This document shows, one piece after another, positions 1 through 8,465 of a stretch of 64,000 bases of DNA; position 1 is the stretch's first letter, and the number at the start of each line of letters is the position of its first letter. Under the pieces are notes generated by a model. That model was given only the letters and a program-made list of their open reading frames with translations, was not told where the DNA came from and ran no database searches. The DNA comes from Candidatus Roizmanbacteria bacterium. GTDB lineage: Bacteria; Patescibacteriota; Microgenomatia; UBA1406; GWC2-37-13. The stretch lies in contig JACRPE010000001.1 in NCBI GenBank assembly GCA_016214055.1, positions 46,350-110,349 on the forward strand, in the 5' to 3' direction. Position numbers and translations under genes: made by a program.

Positions 1-1517
1 TTTTCATTCAGGTTATGAATTGAGCGTCCTATTTTATAACCAACGGGCAAACTCATCTGTGCATCTCCAACCTGTATTTTAAGCTCCGATAACTCTTTTA
101 ATTGTTTCTCATTTAATATGCCTTTCCCTTGTTCCCGAATTCCAATTATATAGGTCCCTCCTGCTCTTGCCACCATATAGGCATCACGCTTAGAAGATAT
201 AGCTTTTTTTAAATTATCCCATAAACCCCTGATTGCTTGATCTGCGTCGGCGTAACTTGCCAATTCATTTAATTCTTTTATAAATTTAAAATCAATTACT
301 GCAAATTGCTTAAATTCGCCCCGCCGAGCATGTTCCAATAGATCAAATTTCGAATAAACCGCATCTTCTAATAGCTTATCGTACACATAGTTCTCAATAA
401 GATTAATTATTGCCTCTCGTCGCCTAAAAATGGGGGGGCTTTCGAGTTTTTTATTTTGTTCGACGAGATCAAAATGCTCCGCGAGATAAAGTGCGACTGA
501 CATCTCCGGGTGCGTCTTTGCCAAATAAGCAACTTTTTTTTCAACGCTATCTACCTCAGGAGGATATTTATTTCCCTCCTCTTCTTCAGTTATAACTTCT
601 GCATGTTTTCCCTTGATTTTCTTCAACTCACCTTTACCTAGAACTAAACCATGTTTAAAATTATGAATAAATAGTTGTTTGTCTTCTTGACTCGTGTCAG
701 GATTTGAGAGAGCATCAATCCATTCTATTTGTTCTTTTCCATCTTCTAGTTTGAGCCCGATGGGTTTACTGATAATATTTCCATCTGTATCTTTTATATA
801 CTGTTTTTCAGCATGAAGCGCTATCAAGAGTTTTTCATTTATCTCTCCCTGAAGATTGGGTGAAAAATCACCAATAAGAGAAAACACAAACTCATCTCCT
901 CCATATCTGCCAGTTACATATTGCTTTGTTCTGTCATGCGCCCATCCCTTTTCTTCCCATAACTTTTTAAGAACATCATCAAGTGTCCGAGCCGCAGTAT
1001 TTACTAGGAGGTCTGCGGGTGTATTTCTATGCGACTCTATTATAAAATCAGATGAACGGACATCTGCTATGTCAATCATGCCAAATAAAGTTGGTAATGT
1101 TTGTTCGCCTTGCTTCATTTTTTTTGTAACTTCATTGATAAAGGTCGTACGGTTAAACATGATGTGGGGCTCTGCATGAAGATTTCCAATGTCAATCTTT
1201 CTATTTAGCCCTCCATCAAGGGTGTATTTGTAAAAGGATCTGAGGATATTCATTGCCTCAGGAGAGTCTTTATCGTCTTCAGGAAAATGAAGACCGTTTA
1301 CCTCATCGCCAAATATCTCCACTATCATATTCCAAGCAGGAGTTTGTACAAAGGCGTCTTTTTGCATAATTGCACGCTTCATTTCAGCTTTCCCTTTTTC
1401 TTCCAGCTTGGTTATATTTGTTACTCCCCTTCTTGCTGTTAAAGGATCTGTAAATGCAATAGGACTTATTTGCTTTGCAATTCTACTGAGAAGGGGGGAC
1501 AACCGGGCTTCTGTCAT
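1..1517 (-). CDS. Tandem GGDEF-domain protein (partial, runs off left edge)
   Basis: An open frame reads from an ATG at 1517 leftward through the window edge, so at least 505 residues are present and the C-terminus is missing. Around residues 198-212 it reads VTGRYGGDEFVFSL, an intact GGDEF active-site motif of diguanylate cyclases, preceded by MIDIADVR, which matches the metal-binding strand of the fold. No RxxD inhibitory site lies five residues before GGDEF. A second copy near residues 400-460 has FAVIDFKFIKELNE and RAGGTYIIGI, so the fold is kept but the catalytic EF is lost. The likely role is c-di-GMP synthesis or a related nucleotide reaction, with the second domain regulatory. It is divergent from transketolase with only 25 bp between the start codons. 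Confidence 0.8.
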   Translation of the reverse strand, partial: MTEARLSPLLSRIAKQISPIAFTDPLTARRGVTNITKLEEKGKAEMKRAIMQKDAFVQTPAWNMIVEIFGDEVNGLHFPEDDKDSPEAMNILRSFYKYTLDGGLNRKIDIGNLHAEPHIMFNRTTFINEVTKKMKQGEQTLPTLFGMIDIADVRSSDFIIESHRNTPADLLVNTAARTLDDVLKKLWEEKGWAHDRTKQYVTGRYGGDEFVFSLIGDFSPNLQGEINEKLLIALHAEKQYIKDTDGNIISKPIGLKLEDGKEQIEWIDALSNPDTSQEDKQLFIHNFKHGLVLGKGELKKIKGKHAEVITEEEEGNKYPPEVDSVEKKVAYLAKTHPEMSVALYLAEHFDLVEQNKKLESPPIFRRREAIINLIENYVYDKLLEDAVYSKFDLLEHARRGEFKQFAVIDFKFIKELNELASYADADQAIRGLWDNLKKAISSKRDAYMVARAGGTYIIGIREQGKGILNEKQLKELSELKIQVGDAQMSLPVGYKIGRSIHNLNE

Positions 1518-1542
1518 GGTATTGTTATGATACACTTATTTA

Positions 1543-3441
1543 ATGGCAAATATACCGCACCTATCTCAACTCTCACAAATTCTTCGCCATGACATCCTTA
1601 CCTCAACCACTGCAGCAAAATCAGGACACCCGACCTCATCACTTTCAGCGGTGGAGCTCATGGCTACTTTATTTTTCGGAGGGTTTTTGAGACAGGATAT
1701 CAACGATTTCAAACGAATCGAAAATGACCGGGTTATTTTTTCAAAAGGCCACGCCTCTCCTCTTTTATATGCGCTGTATCATGTAGCCGGAGTCCTCAAA
1801 TATGATGAGCTTTTAACTTTGAGGAAATTCGGTTCCCGTTTACAGGGGCATTCGACTCCCGATCTGCCATTTGTGGACGTAGCAACCGGCTCTCTCGGCC
1901 AAGGCCTGTCAATCGGGGTTGGTATGGCACTGGGTATAAAAACAAAGTTTCAAATTTCAAACTTCAAATTTCAAATTCCCAAAGTATTTGTACTTTTGGG
2001 GGATTCGGAATTGGCGGAGGGGCAAAACTGGGAAGCGGCACAGATTGCCTCATATAATAAACTCGATAATATTATTGCTATTGTCGATGTAAATAGGCTT
2101 GGTCAACGGGGGGAAACGATGCTCGAATGGGATCTGAAGACGTATGAAAAACGATTTCAGGCTTTTGGATGGAATACGATTGTTGTCAAAGATGGACATA
2201 ATATAAAACAAATCAGTAATGCTTTTCATACTGTAGAGACATGCCATGGCATGTCTCTACAAAAACCAACCGTCATCATCTCCAAAACCGTAAAAGGAAA
2301 AGGAGTCCCGTTTTTAGAAGATAAACCGGGATGGCATGGAAAACCGGTACCAAAGGAACAATTGGAAGAGGCGCTCCGCGAGCTGGGATCTGTCGATCTT
2401 TCACTCAAAGGAAAAATATCATCACCGAAATTTAAGCTACCAGTATCTTCCATAACACAACCTTCCCTTCCTCTTCGTCCTTACCCGCGTACCTCTCTTT
2501 ACTCCACCCGTGAGGTCTTTGGGGACGCATTAGTGGATGTTGGATGTGAGAATAATCAAATGGTCGCCTTGGATGCCGAGGTTGGTAACTCCACGTATAC
2601 TGAGAAGTTCGGTAAAAAATTTCCCGAACGTTTTTTTCAATGCTATATCGAAGAGCAACATATGGCCTCCTCCGCGCTGGGATTCGCAAAAGTCGGATAT
2701 ATCCCCTATATCAGCTCATTTGCGGCTTTTCTCACCCGTGCGTTTGACCAGATAAGGATGGCACAATATTCTCTCTCAACCACCATGAATATCGTCGGCT
2801 CCCATTGCGGCGTCTCAATCGGTGAAGATGGCGCTTCACAGATGGGTTTGGAAGATATTGCAATGATGCGTGCAGTCCGGGAAAGTACGGTACTTTATCC
2901 GTCTGACGCCGTGTCTGTATATAAGTTGACCAAGGCAATGGCAACCCATCCGGGGATGAATTACCTCCGGACAACACGTGAGAAGACACCCGTCATCTAT
3001 GATGAAAATGAAGAGTTTCCGATTGGAGGGTGCAAGGTTCACGGTATGGATTCCCGCCTCCGCGGGAATGACAAACAGAAGTGTAAAGCCATCATTATTG
3101 GTGCCGGAATTACCGTACATGTTGCGTTGAAGGCACAACAAATACTGGCTAAAAAGGGAGTATTTGTGACGGTCGTGGACCTTTATTCGGTCAAACCAAT
3201 CGACGCCGAAACTCTTCAAAAATTAGTCAAAAATACGCCCCATGTCATCGTCGCCGAGGATCATTATGAGTTTGGAGGAGTGGGAGAAGCGGTTTTATCC
3301 GCATTTTCAAAATTTCAAATTTCAAATTTCAAATTCACCCACTTATGTGTCCGTAAGCTCCCCCGCTCCGGCACCCCACACGAATTACTTCACTTTGAGC
3401 ATTTGGATGAGGAGAGTATGGTGAAGGCGGTTATGGAGTGA
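1543..3441 (+). CDS. tkt: Transketolase with in-frame repeat insertions
   Basis: The 632-residue protein is a single-chain transketolase, the usual length of the family. It moves two-carbon units between sugar phosphates in the non-oxidative pentose phosphate pathway using thiamine diphosphate. The N-terminal TPP half shows the typical KSGHPTSSLS and FSKGHASPLLYA segments and a LLGDSELAEGQNWEAAQ TPP motif. The pyrimidine-binding half has DAEVGNSTYTEKF and the C-terminal domain follows. Four stretches are translated dispersed repeats: FQISNFKFQI (1947-1980), a 28-bp perfect palindrome (2233-2260), MDSRLRGNDK (3046-3075) and FQISNFKF (3305-3336). All keep the frame and sit between conserved blocks, so the enzyme is probably functional. 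The -10-like TACACT ends 6 nt before the ATG. Confidence 0.93.
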   Translation: MANIPHLSQLSQILRHDILTSTTAAKSGHPTSSLSAVELMATLFFGGFLRQDINDFKRIENDRVIFSKGHASPLLYALYHVAGVLKYDELLTLRKFGSRLQGHSTPDLPFVDVATGSLGQGLSIGVGMALGIKTKFQISNFKFQIPKVFVLLGDSELAEGQNWEAAQIASYNKLDNIIAIVDVNRLGQRGETMLEWDLKTYEKRFQAFGWNTIVVKDGHNIKQISNAFHTVETCHGMSLQKPTVIISKTVKGKGVPFLEDKPGWHGKPVPKEQLEEALRELGSVDLSLKGKISSPKFKLPVSSITQPSLPLRPYPRTSLYSTREVFGDALVDVGCENNQMVALDAEVGNSTYTEKFGKKFPERFFQCYIEEQHMASSALGFAKVGYIPYISSFAAFLTRAFDQIRMAQYSLSTTMNIVGSHCGVSIGEDGASQMGLEDIAMMRAVRESTVLYPSDAVSVYKLTKAMATHPGMNYLRTTREKTPVIYDENEEFPIGGCKVHGMDSRLRGNDKQKCKAIIIGAGITVHVALKAQQILAKKGVFVTVVDLYSVKPIDAETLQKLVKNTPHVIVAEDHYEFGGVGEAVLSAFSKFQISNFKFTHLCVRKLPRSGTPHELLHFEHLDEESMVKAVME

Positions 3442-3505
3442 AATCTAAGTAAAAGACTTTTTTCAAGCTACTGATTCCATTCACTTATCAAACTCTTATT
3501 TGTTA

Positions 3506-4432
3506 TTAGGTTGCCGCCGGAGGTGCATTATCATATCCGTTGGAAGTAACCATAAATTCAGGCAAAGTCATACCAACAGGTTCGGGTAGTTGATACTGAT
3601 TTTTTAAGTTAGGCTTTGCTTCTGGTTCTTGTTGAGCATTTTGTAAACCTGCAGGACGTAAACCACTTATATCTGGCATGCGTTTTTCTTCTATTTTTTT
3701 GTGTTTAATCGCATTTTCCCATTTTTGTGATGGTTGTGTAATATTCTGATCATATTCAGCTCTTTCATCATCTTTTCTTTTCGCCAGTTCTTCCTTTCTT
3801 TTCCTTCTTCTCATACTTCCCCGTACACCTTTTACTGCACCCACAAGTGGCTTAACAATAAAATCATTAGCCGCATAACCGGCTCCTTCTGCAACGGATG
3901 GAAGTTTTAAGATCGCGGGAAGCATGAGAAGGGCAGGAATAAAGGTCATAACCGCCTCTGTGGTTCCCAAGTGGGTAGCTGTCTGCAGAAATTTATACTG
4001 TTCAATCATCATCAATAGTATTTGGGGTGTGATGGCAAGAGAGAGTGAAGAGCCTATTTCCAAGAAGGGACGTAAATGATTGAGAACGGGGATATTATGT
4101 GTCGAACTAGCCCGATTTGAACGCATATACCCATACGCGCTTAGTATATTTAAGGCAATACCCAGATACATAGCTAAAGATTGTACTTGCTCGGGTAAAG
4201 ACCCGCTCAATTTAAGAAGTTTTGCTTCGCCATCATGATTAGCAAAAGGAGTAAAAGGTAAGTGTCGTGTTGCAAGATCTTGTGATCTTTGAGCCCAAGC
4301 CGAAGTGGATATATTATGAAGTTGATTCAAAACAAATGTGCGGGCGGCAGTTGCACCGCTTGTCATATGCCATGCCGCATAAGTTCCCGGTAATGCTCCA
4401 AGAGAGCCTATTAATTCTCCTGTTCGTGCCAT
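3506..4432 (-). CDS. Hypothetical membrane protein, 308 aa
   Basis: I do not recognise a family. The N-terminal half is Ala/Leu-rich with three hydrophobic stretches (about residues 85-105, 125-150 and 160-180). It is followed by a very basic segment with RRRKRKEELAKRK near residue 210 and a hydrophilic Pro/Gln-rich tail, suggesting a membrane protein with a cytoplasmic tail. It is preceded by a good promoter on the same strand (TTGCAT, 17 bp, TATAAT) that leaves only about 3 nt of leader. It lies tail-to-tail with transketolase and head-to-head with the next small secreted protein. Confidence 0.6.
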   Translation of the reverse strand: MARTGELIGSLGALPGTYAAWHMTSGATAARTFVLNQLHNISTSAWAQRSQDLATRHLPFTPFANHDGEAKLLKLSGSLPEQVQSLAMYLGIALNILSAYGYMRSNRASSTHNIPVLNHLRPFLEIGSSLSLAITPQILLMMIEQYKFLQTATHLGTTEAVMTFIPALLMLPAILKLPSVAEGAGYAANDFIVKPLVGAVKGVRGSMRRRKRKEELAKRKDDERAEYDQNITQPSQKWENAIKHKKIEEKRMPDISGLRPAGLQNAQQEPEAKPNLKNQYQLPEPVGMTLPEFMVTSNGYDNAPPAAT

Positions 4433-4441
4433 ATTCCGTAT

Positions 4442-4470
4442 ATTATATATTACATATGTATAAAATGCAA
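4442..4470 (-). promoter_or_regulatory. Promoter of the 308-aa membrane protein
   Basis: On the minus strand TTGCAT (4465-4470) and TATAAT (4442-4447) are separated by exactly 17 bp. The -10 ends 9 nt before the ATG at 4432, which predicts a leader of about 3 nt. Confidence 0.6.
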
Positions 4471-4526
4471 ACTATAAGTCCCGTCCGTAGGTATTCCTTC
4501 AATTTTATATAAGAGATTGCTAGAAC

Positions 4527-4555
4527 TTGACAAATTAAAAGTTGTCTGATATACT
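4527..4555 (+). promoter_or_regulatory. Promoter of the 205-aa putative lipoprotein
   Basis: TTGACA (4527-4532), a 17-bp spacer and TATACT (4550-4555) form a near-consensus sigma70-type promoter. The start codon is 38 nt downstream of the -10, so this gene, unlike many here, would have a leader of about 30 nt. No Shine-Dalgarno sequence is evident. Confidence 0.6.
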
Positions 4556-4593
4556 ATCGGCTGTTATTTGTAATTGACATATTTAATCAAAAT

Positions 4594-5211
4594 ATGAGTC
4601 ATAGAATCAATACATTAAGAGGGCCAAGATTACATCAAGCTCCGCACTTTCATAGGTCTAAATTGGCCCGCGCTCCTCATTTAGACTCTTCACATCCAAC
4701 TCAAGAAGGATTTCTAAAACAAAATAGATACCTTGTCCCCACTCTTGCTATTGCTGCAATATTATTAGCCGCTTGCGCAGTGGATCCATCTTCAGTCCAA
4801 GCTGTGCCACAGCAGGACGGTCTTAAAATGCTTATTGAAGCTAATCCATTTGTACTTCCACAATATGTTACGTTAGGGGCTGGAGGTGTCGCAGGAGTTT
4901 CGACTTTAATTGTAGATGGATTGAAGAATTTTCAAAAAGCAGCAGATGTTGGCAAACGTGGGTATAATTATGCGAACGCCACATGGGATACTATTATAGA
5001 TGTTGTGGCAGACGCATCAACCGCTGGATTTGCAGGAGGAGCTGCAACTTTATTAGCAGAAGTCGGTATCTCACCAAAAGTAATCACACTTATTCAAAGT
5101 CAACTACCTTTGTTAGGGATGGCGGGTTTAGGAACTCTTGCTATAAACATGTATGATAAGGTAAATGATGTAATTGGCCTTATCAGATTTCCAAATCCAC
5201 CTACCCCCTAA
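4594..5211 (+). CDS. Putative lipoprotein / secreted protein, 205 aa
   Basis: No family recognised. After an unusually long hydrophilic N-region of about 45 residues, a hydrophobic segment (LVPTLAIAAILLAAC) ends in an LAAC lipobox-like motif, with Cys near residue 62, so lipidation is possible. The mature part has two further hydrophobic stretches (VTLGAGGVAGVSTL and LPLLGMAGLGTLAIN) and may be membrane-associated. It is divergent from the 308-aa protein and convergent with the ATPase, ending 5 bp from the ATPase stop codon. Confidence 0.55.
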   Translation: MSHRINTLRGPRLHQAPHFHRSKLARAPHLDSSHPTQEGFLKQNRYLVPTLAIAAILLAACAVDPSSVQAVPQQDGLKMLIEANPFVLPQYVTLGAGGVAGVSTLIVDGLKNFQKAADVGKRGYNYANATWDTIIDVVADASTAGFAGGAATLLAEVGISPKVITLIQSQLPLLGMAGLGTLAINMYDKVNDVIGLIRFPNPPTP

Positions 5212-5216
5212 AACCC

Positions 5217-7778
5217 CTACTGCTTCAGTACCATTTTCACCCCTTTTATCCCCACAAAAGAAAGCGCGGAGATGAGGATGAGAACCCCATACATAAGGGG
5301 AGAAACCGGAGCGATTTTAAACCACGCCGCAAGCGTGGGATGAGTCACAATCGCAAATTGGGTGAAAAAAGGAAAGAGGAATGCGAAGAAAAATACCGGG
5401 CTTAAAAGATGAGGTAGATGCTTGTGGAGTGAGCGGTGACTCAGCCATTGATCGATGAGGATGAATGACTGGATGAGGGTCAGGATGGTAAAGGCGGCCG
5501 TACCTGCCATGCCTGCACCAAAATACTTCATAAATATACCAAAACTTCCGAGAATGAGTACGGTGCCAATAACTCCCAAATAGAATATATAGCTACGTTC
5601 GTGAGACTTAAGTAATACCATATCTCGATCGGGTTTCTGAGCCATGAGATGAGGGTCCCGAGGGGAAAAAGCGAGTGAAAGAGCGGGAATACCGTCGGTC
5701 ACCAAGTTGATATATAGAAGCTGTATCGGGAAAAAGATGTCATGAAATCCGAGCACAAGACCTCCAATGAGTGCAAATGCCTCTGTAATATTGCACGCAA
5801 GAAGATAAATTATGGCGTTTTTGAGGTTTTTGATGATGTTCCGGCCTTCTTCAATTGCGTTCACGATGGAGGCAAAGTTATCGTCGGTTATGACCATGTC
5901 TGCCGTCTCACGGGCCACATCGGTGCCTACCAGGCCCATAGCCACACCTACGTCGGCCTGTTTAAGAGCAATAGCGTCGTTCACCCCGTCTCCCGTCACG
6001 GCAACGATCTCACCGAGCTTCTGGTAAAGGGAAACGATGCGATGCTTATGGAAGGGGCTCGTGCGAGCAAATATGCGCACACGGGGCAGAATTTGGAGCA
6101 ATTCTGCGTCCGAATATGCCTCCACCTGAGCGCCGGTCAAAATCTCACTCCCCTCCTCCACAATCCCGGCAACCATCCCGATCGCCTCGGCAGTCTTTTC
6201 ATTGTCCCCGGTGATCATAATGACGCGTATGCCAGCCTTTTTTGCCCGCTCAACAGCTTCCCTCACTTCGGGACGGGGGGCGTCGTGGATGGCGACCATA
6301 CCTAAGAAAATTAACGGGTTAACTGGTTCACGGGTTAACGAATTACTGACAGAATCTATCGAGTTTGAGTAAGCAAACGCCAGGACTCGTAATCCTTTCC
6401 TCGCCCATACCTCCATCTGTATCTCAATCTTACTTCGTTCTTCTTGGGTAACTTTTGATATTTCCAAAATTGACTCGGGGGCACCTTTTGAAAAAATATA
6501 TTTTTGTACGGGCGGGGATAATCCCGCCCCTACATTATTTACTACAACCGACATTCTCTTTGTTACACTATCAAAAGGCATTTCTTCTATAATCTTCCAT
6601 TCCTTTCTCACTTCATCAGGTTTTAATCCGATTTCATGGGCCAAGTATAAAAGCGCTCCCTCAGTTGGATCTCCAAGAACATCATAGGACCCGTGGTCAT
6701 GAACATAAACGAGAGACGCGGTCGAACAGAGGATGCCGTTTAAAATTAATAATGAATATGCATCTGTCTTAATTATTGGTAATTGGTTATTGGTTATTGG
6801 GATTTGTTTGGTAATTGGATTTTGGATATTGGTTATTTGACCATTGACATAGACTTCCTTCACCTTCATCTTATTCGTAGTAAGCGTTCCCGTCTTATCC
6901 GTTGCAATCAATGTAACGCTTCCCAGAGCCTCAATCGCCGATAGTTTACGGATGATAGATCGACGGTTTGACATCTCCTTTACCCCCATGGAAAGGGTAA
7001 TCGTCATGACCGCAGGGAGTCCTTCAGGGACCACCGCAACGGCAAGTGATATGGCAAGAAGGAATGCGGGAAAGTAACCCGATCCTTGTAAATAGGAAAT
7101 AATGAAAACAATAATCGCTGCGCCAATTCCGATGATGCCGATGAGACGTGTAAGATCTTCTAATTTTTTTTGTAATGGCGTTTGGGTATCGTCAATAACC
7201 GATAAATTTTGAGCAATCTTTCCAAATTTCGTCTGCATACCGGTTTGTTTTACCTGCAAAAGTCCCCGACCTTTAGCCGCGATGGTTCCTGAAAATATTT
7301 CATCTTGTAACATCTTCGGAACTGGCATGGATTCACCGGTCAACACGGATTCGTTAACTTCCAAATTCATTGACTCGACGATGATGCCATCGGCCGGTAT
7401 TTTCACTCCTTCTTCGATAAAGCATATGTCTCCGGGAACGAGATCCTGACTTTGAATCTCAATCTGAATGCCGTCGCGGATGACGCGGACCTTTGACACG
7501 GTTATCTTTTTTAAAGCCGCAATAGCTCCTTCTGCTTTGGCTTCCTGATAGATGCCAAAACATGCGTTTAAAACGACGATGGCGAGTATAAGCGAGCCGT
7601 CAATAGCCTCACCGATGAAGAATGAAGCGAATGCCGCAACAATAAGAAGAATCGTGAGAAAATTATTAAACTGACCAAAGAAAGTCAAGAATATGTTCTT
7701 TTTTTTCTTGACTTCAAGAGTGTTGGGACCATATTGCTTTAATAAAGAGATGGCTTGGTCAGATGTAAGTCCTTTCAT
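5217..7778 (-). CDS. P2-type cation-transporting ATPase (Ca2+-ATPase-like)
   Basis: This is an integral membrane pump that uses ATP to move cations. The phosphorylated aspartate lies in DKTGTLT (D about residue 294). Other motifs are LTGES (actuator, about 147-151), PEGLPA in TM4, MITGDN and VTGDGVND (about 595-601), and NLVTDGIPALSLAF in TM6. The order and the PEGLPA motif fit the P2A/P2B calcium or SPCA-like group, but the ion cannot be fixed from sequence. I chose the ATG at 7778 (MKGLTSDQ), because the 17 upstream in-frame residues are translated dispersed repeat. Three repeat-derived inserts lie in the nucleotide-binding domain: about 6309-6345 (NSLTREPVNP), 6509-6534 (GAGLSPPVQ) and 6771-6838 (a run of ITNNQ-like residues). 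Confidence 0.92.
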   Translation of the reverse strand: MKGLTSDQAISLLKQYGPNTLEVKKKKNIFLTFFGQFNNFLTILLIVAAFASFFIGEAIDGSLILAIVVLNACFGIYQEAKAEGAIAALKKITVSKVRVIRDGIQIEIQSQDLVPGDICFIEEGVKIPADGIIVESMNLEVNESVLTGESMPVPKMLQDEIFSGTIAAKGRGLLQVKQTGMQTKFGKIAQNLSVIDDTQTPLQKKLEDLTRLIGIIGIGAAIIVFIISYLQGSGYFPAFLLAISLAVAVVPEGLPAVMTITLSMGVKEMSNRRSIIRKLSAIEALGSVTLIATDKTGTLTTNKMKVKEVYVNGQITNIQNPITKQIPITNNQLPIIKTDAYSLLILNGILCSTASLVYVHDHGSYDVLGDPTEGALLYLAHEIGLKPDEVRKEWKIIEEMPFDSVTKRMSVVVNNVGAGLSPPVQKYIFSKGAPESILEISKVTQEERSKIEIQMEVWARKGLRVLAFAYSNSIDSVSNSLTREPVNPLIFLGMVAIHDAPRPEVREAVERAKKAGIRVIMITGDNEKTAEAIGMVAGIVEEGSEILTGAQVEAYSDAELLQILPRVRIFARTSPFHKHRIVSLYQKLGEIVAVTGDGVNDAIALKQADVGVAMGLVGTDVARETADMVITDDNFASIVNAIEEGRNIIKNLKNAIIYLLACNITEAFALIGGLVLGFHDIFFPIQLLYINLVTDGIPALSLAFSPRDPHLMAQKPDRDMVLLKSHERSYIFYLGVIGTVLILGSFGIFMKYFGAGMAGTAAFTILTLIQSFILIDQWLSHRSLHKHLPHLLSPVFFFAFLFPFFTQFAIVTHPTLAAWFKIAPVSPLMYGVLILISALSFVGIKGVKMVLKQ

Positions 7779-7909
7779 AGTAAATTCCAAGTTCCAAATT
7801 CCAAGATACAAACAATACTCAATAACCAAACCACAATAATCAAGTGTAGTATTTTGGAAATTGTGAAATTGATCATTGTTTGGATTACTTGTAACTTGGT
7901 TATTGGAAA
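7779..7909. repeat. About 130-bp imperfect inverted repeat, copy 1
   Basis: An AT-rich element of the form CCAAnTTCCAAGATACAAACAA ... TTTGGAAATTGTGAAATTG ... TTGGTTATTGGAAATT, whose two halves are approximate reverse complements and could form one long stem-loop. Related elements with the same order of motifs lie at 24536-24660, 43659-43826 and 58540-58676. It fills the whole gap between the ATPase and the HEPN gene and gives the ATPase frame its spurious upstream extension. Confidence 0.75.
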
Positions 7910-8428
7910 TTAATTATATTCTAAAAGCCTCTGCCTGACTTTCATCGTCCGAAGCTGATCATAAGACTCATCCATCGTAGATAAAAGCTCGGTAATGGTC
8001 TTTTCCGCATCGGAAAAAGTGACTGCGCGGAGATTATGGGGAAAATAATGGAATACTTCATTGCGGCCCAACTTCCATGTCTGCCAAATCCGGTGTGCGA
8101 GTGGCTCCCCGCTTGCATTGATAATCTTGAGATAGAGCGACCGGTCGCCAAGTTTGGCAACCAGATGTGGCGATAAAAGTTTTCCTAGACGAAGATGATC
8201 GGATATATAGTCGAGGTGAGATATAAATTTTACGTCTTTGAATAGTTGTTTCAAAAAACCTTCAAAGGCTTTTGCAAAAGGAAAAATGAGAAAAGAATAA
8301 TCTTTAAACTGGAAGGCGTGGTCACGGACAATGTCGTCTTTGAGATACAGTCCTTCTTCGATTAAGTCCTTTTGCGTCTGTGAAAAGTACCGCCAGATAG
8401 GTTTTTTTTGTAATTCAGCCCTGTCCAT
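7910..8428 (-). CDS. HEPN-domain protein, RNase LS/RnlA-like
   Basis: The 172-residue protein (start MDRAELQKKP) is helical and contains FPFAKAFEGFLKQLF, a pattern I associate with the RnlA/RNase LS HEPN domain. Near residues 125-130 is GRNEVFH, which fits the R-polar-x-x-x-H catalytic motif of HEPN ribonucleases. The likely role is an endoribonuclease or a nucleic-acid-binding HEPN. No RnlB-like or nucleotidyltransferase antitoxin is adjacent. Further in-frame ATGs up to 8506 would overlap the divergent GT-C gene, so I prefer 8428. The assignment rests on motifs only. Confidence 0.6.
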   Translation of the reverse strand: MDRAELQKKPIWRYFSQTQKDLIEEGLYLKDDIVRDHAFQFKDYSFLIFPFAKAFEGFLKQLFKDVKFISHLDYISDHLRLGKLLSPHLVAKLGDRSLYLKIINASGEPLAHRIWQTWKLGRNEVFHYFPHNLRAVTFSDAEKTITELLSTMDESYDQLRTMKVRQRLLEYN

Positions 8429-8453
8429 ATATACATATGGTAGCAGAAATCTG

Positions 8454-8459
8454 TATACT
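8454..8459 (+). promoter_or_regulatory. -10 element 6 nt before the GT-C gene start
   Basis: TATACT ends exactly 6 nt before the ATG at 8466. No good -35 is seen 17 bp upstream. The spacing predicts transcription starting on the A of the start codon. Confidence 0.45.
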
Positions 8460-8465
8460 TTTCTC

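Noticed and set aside
2050..3219. Minus-strand ORFs opposite transketolase
   Set aside because: Complete overlap with a well-conserved enzyme gene on the plus strand.
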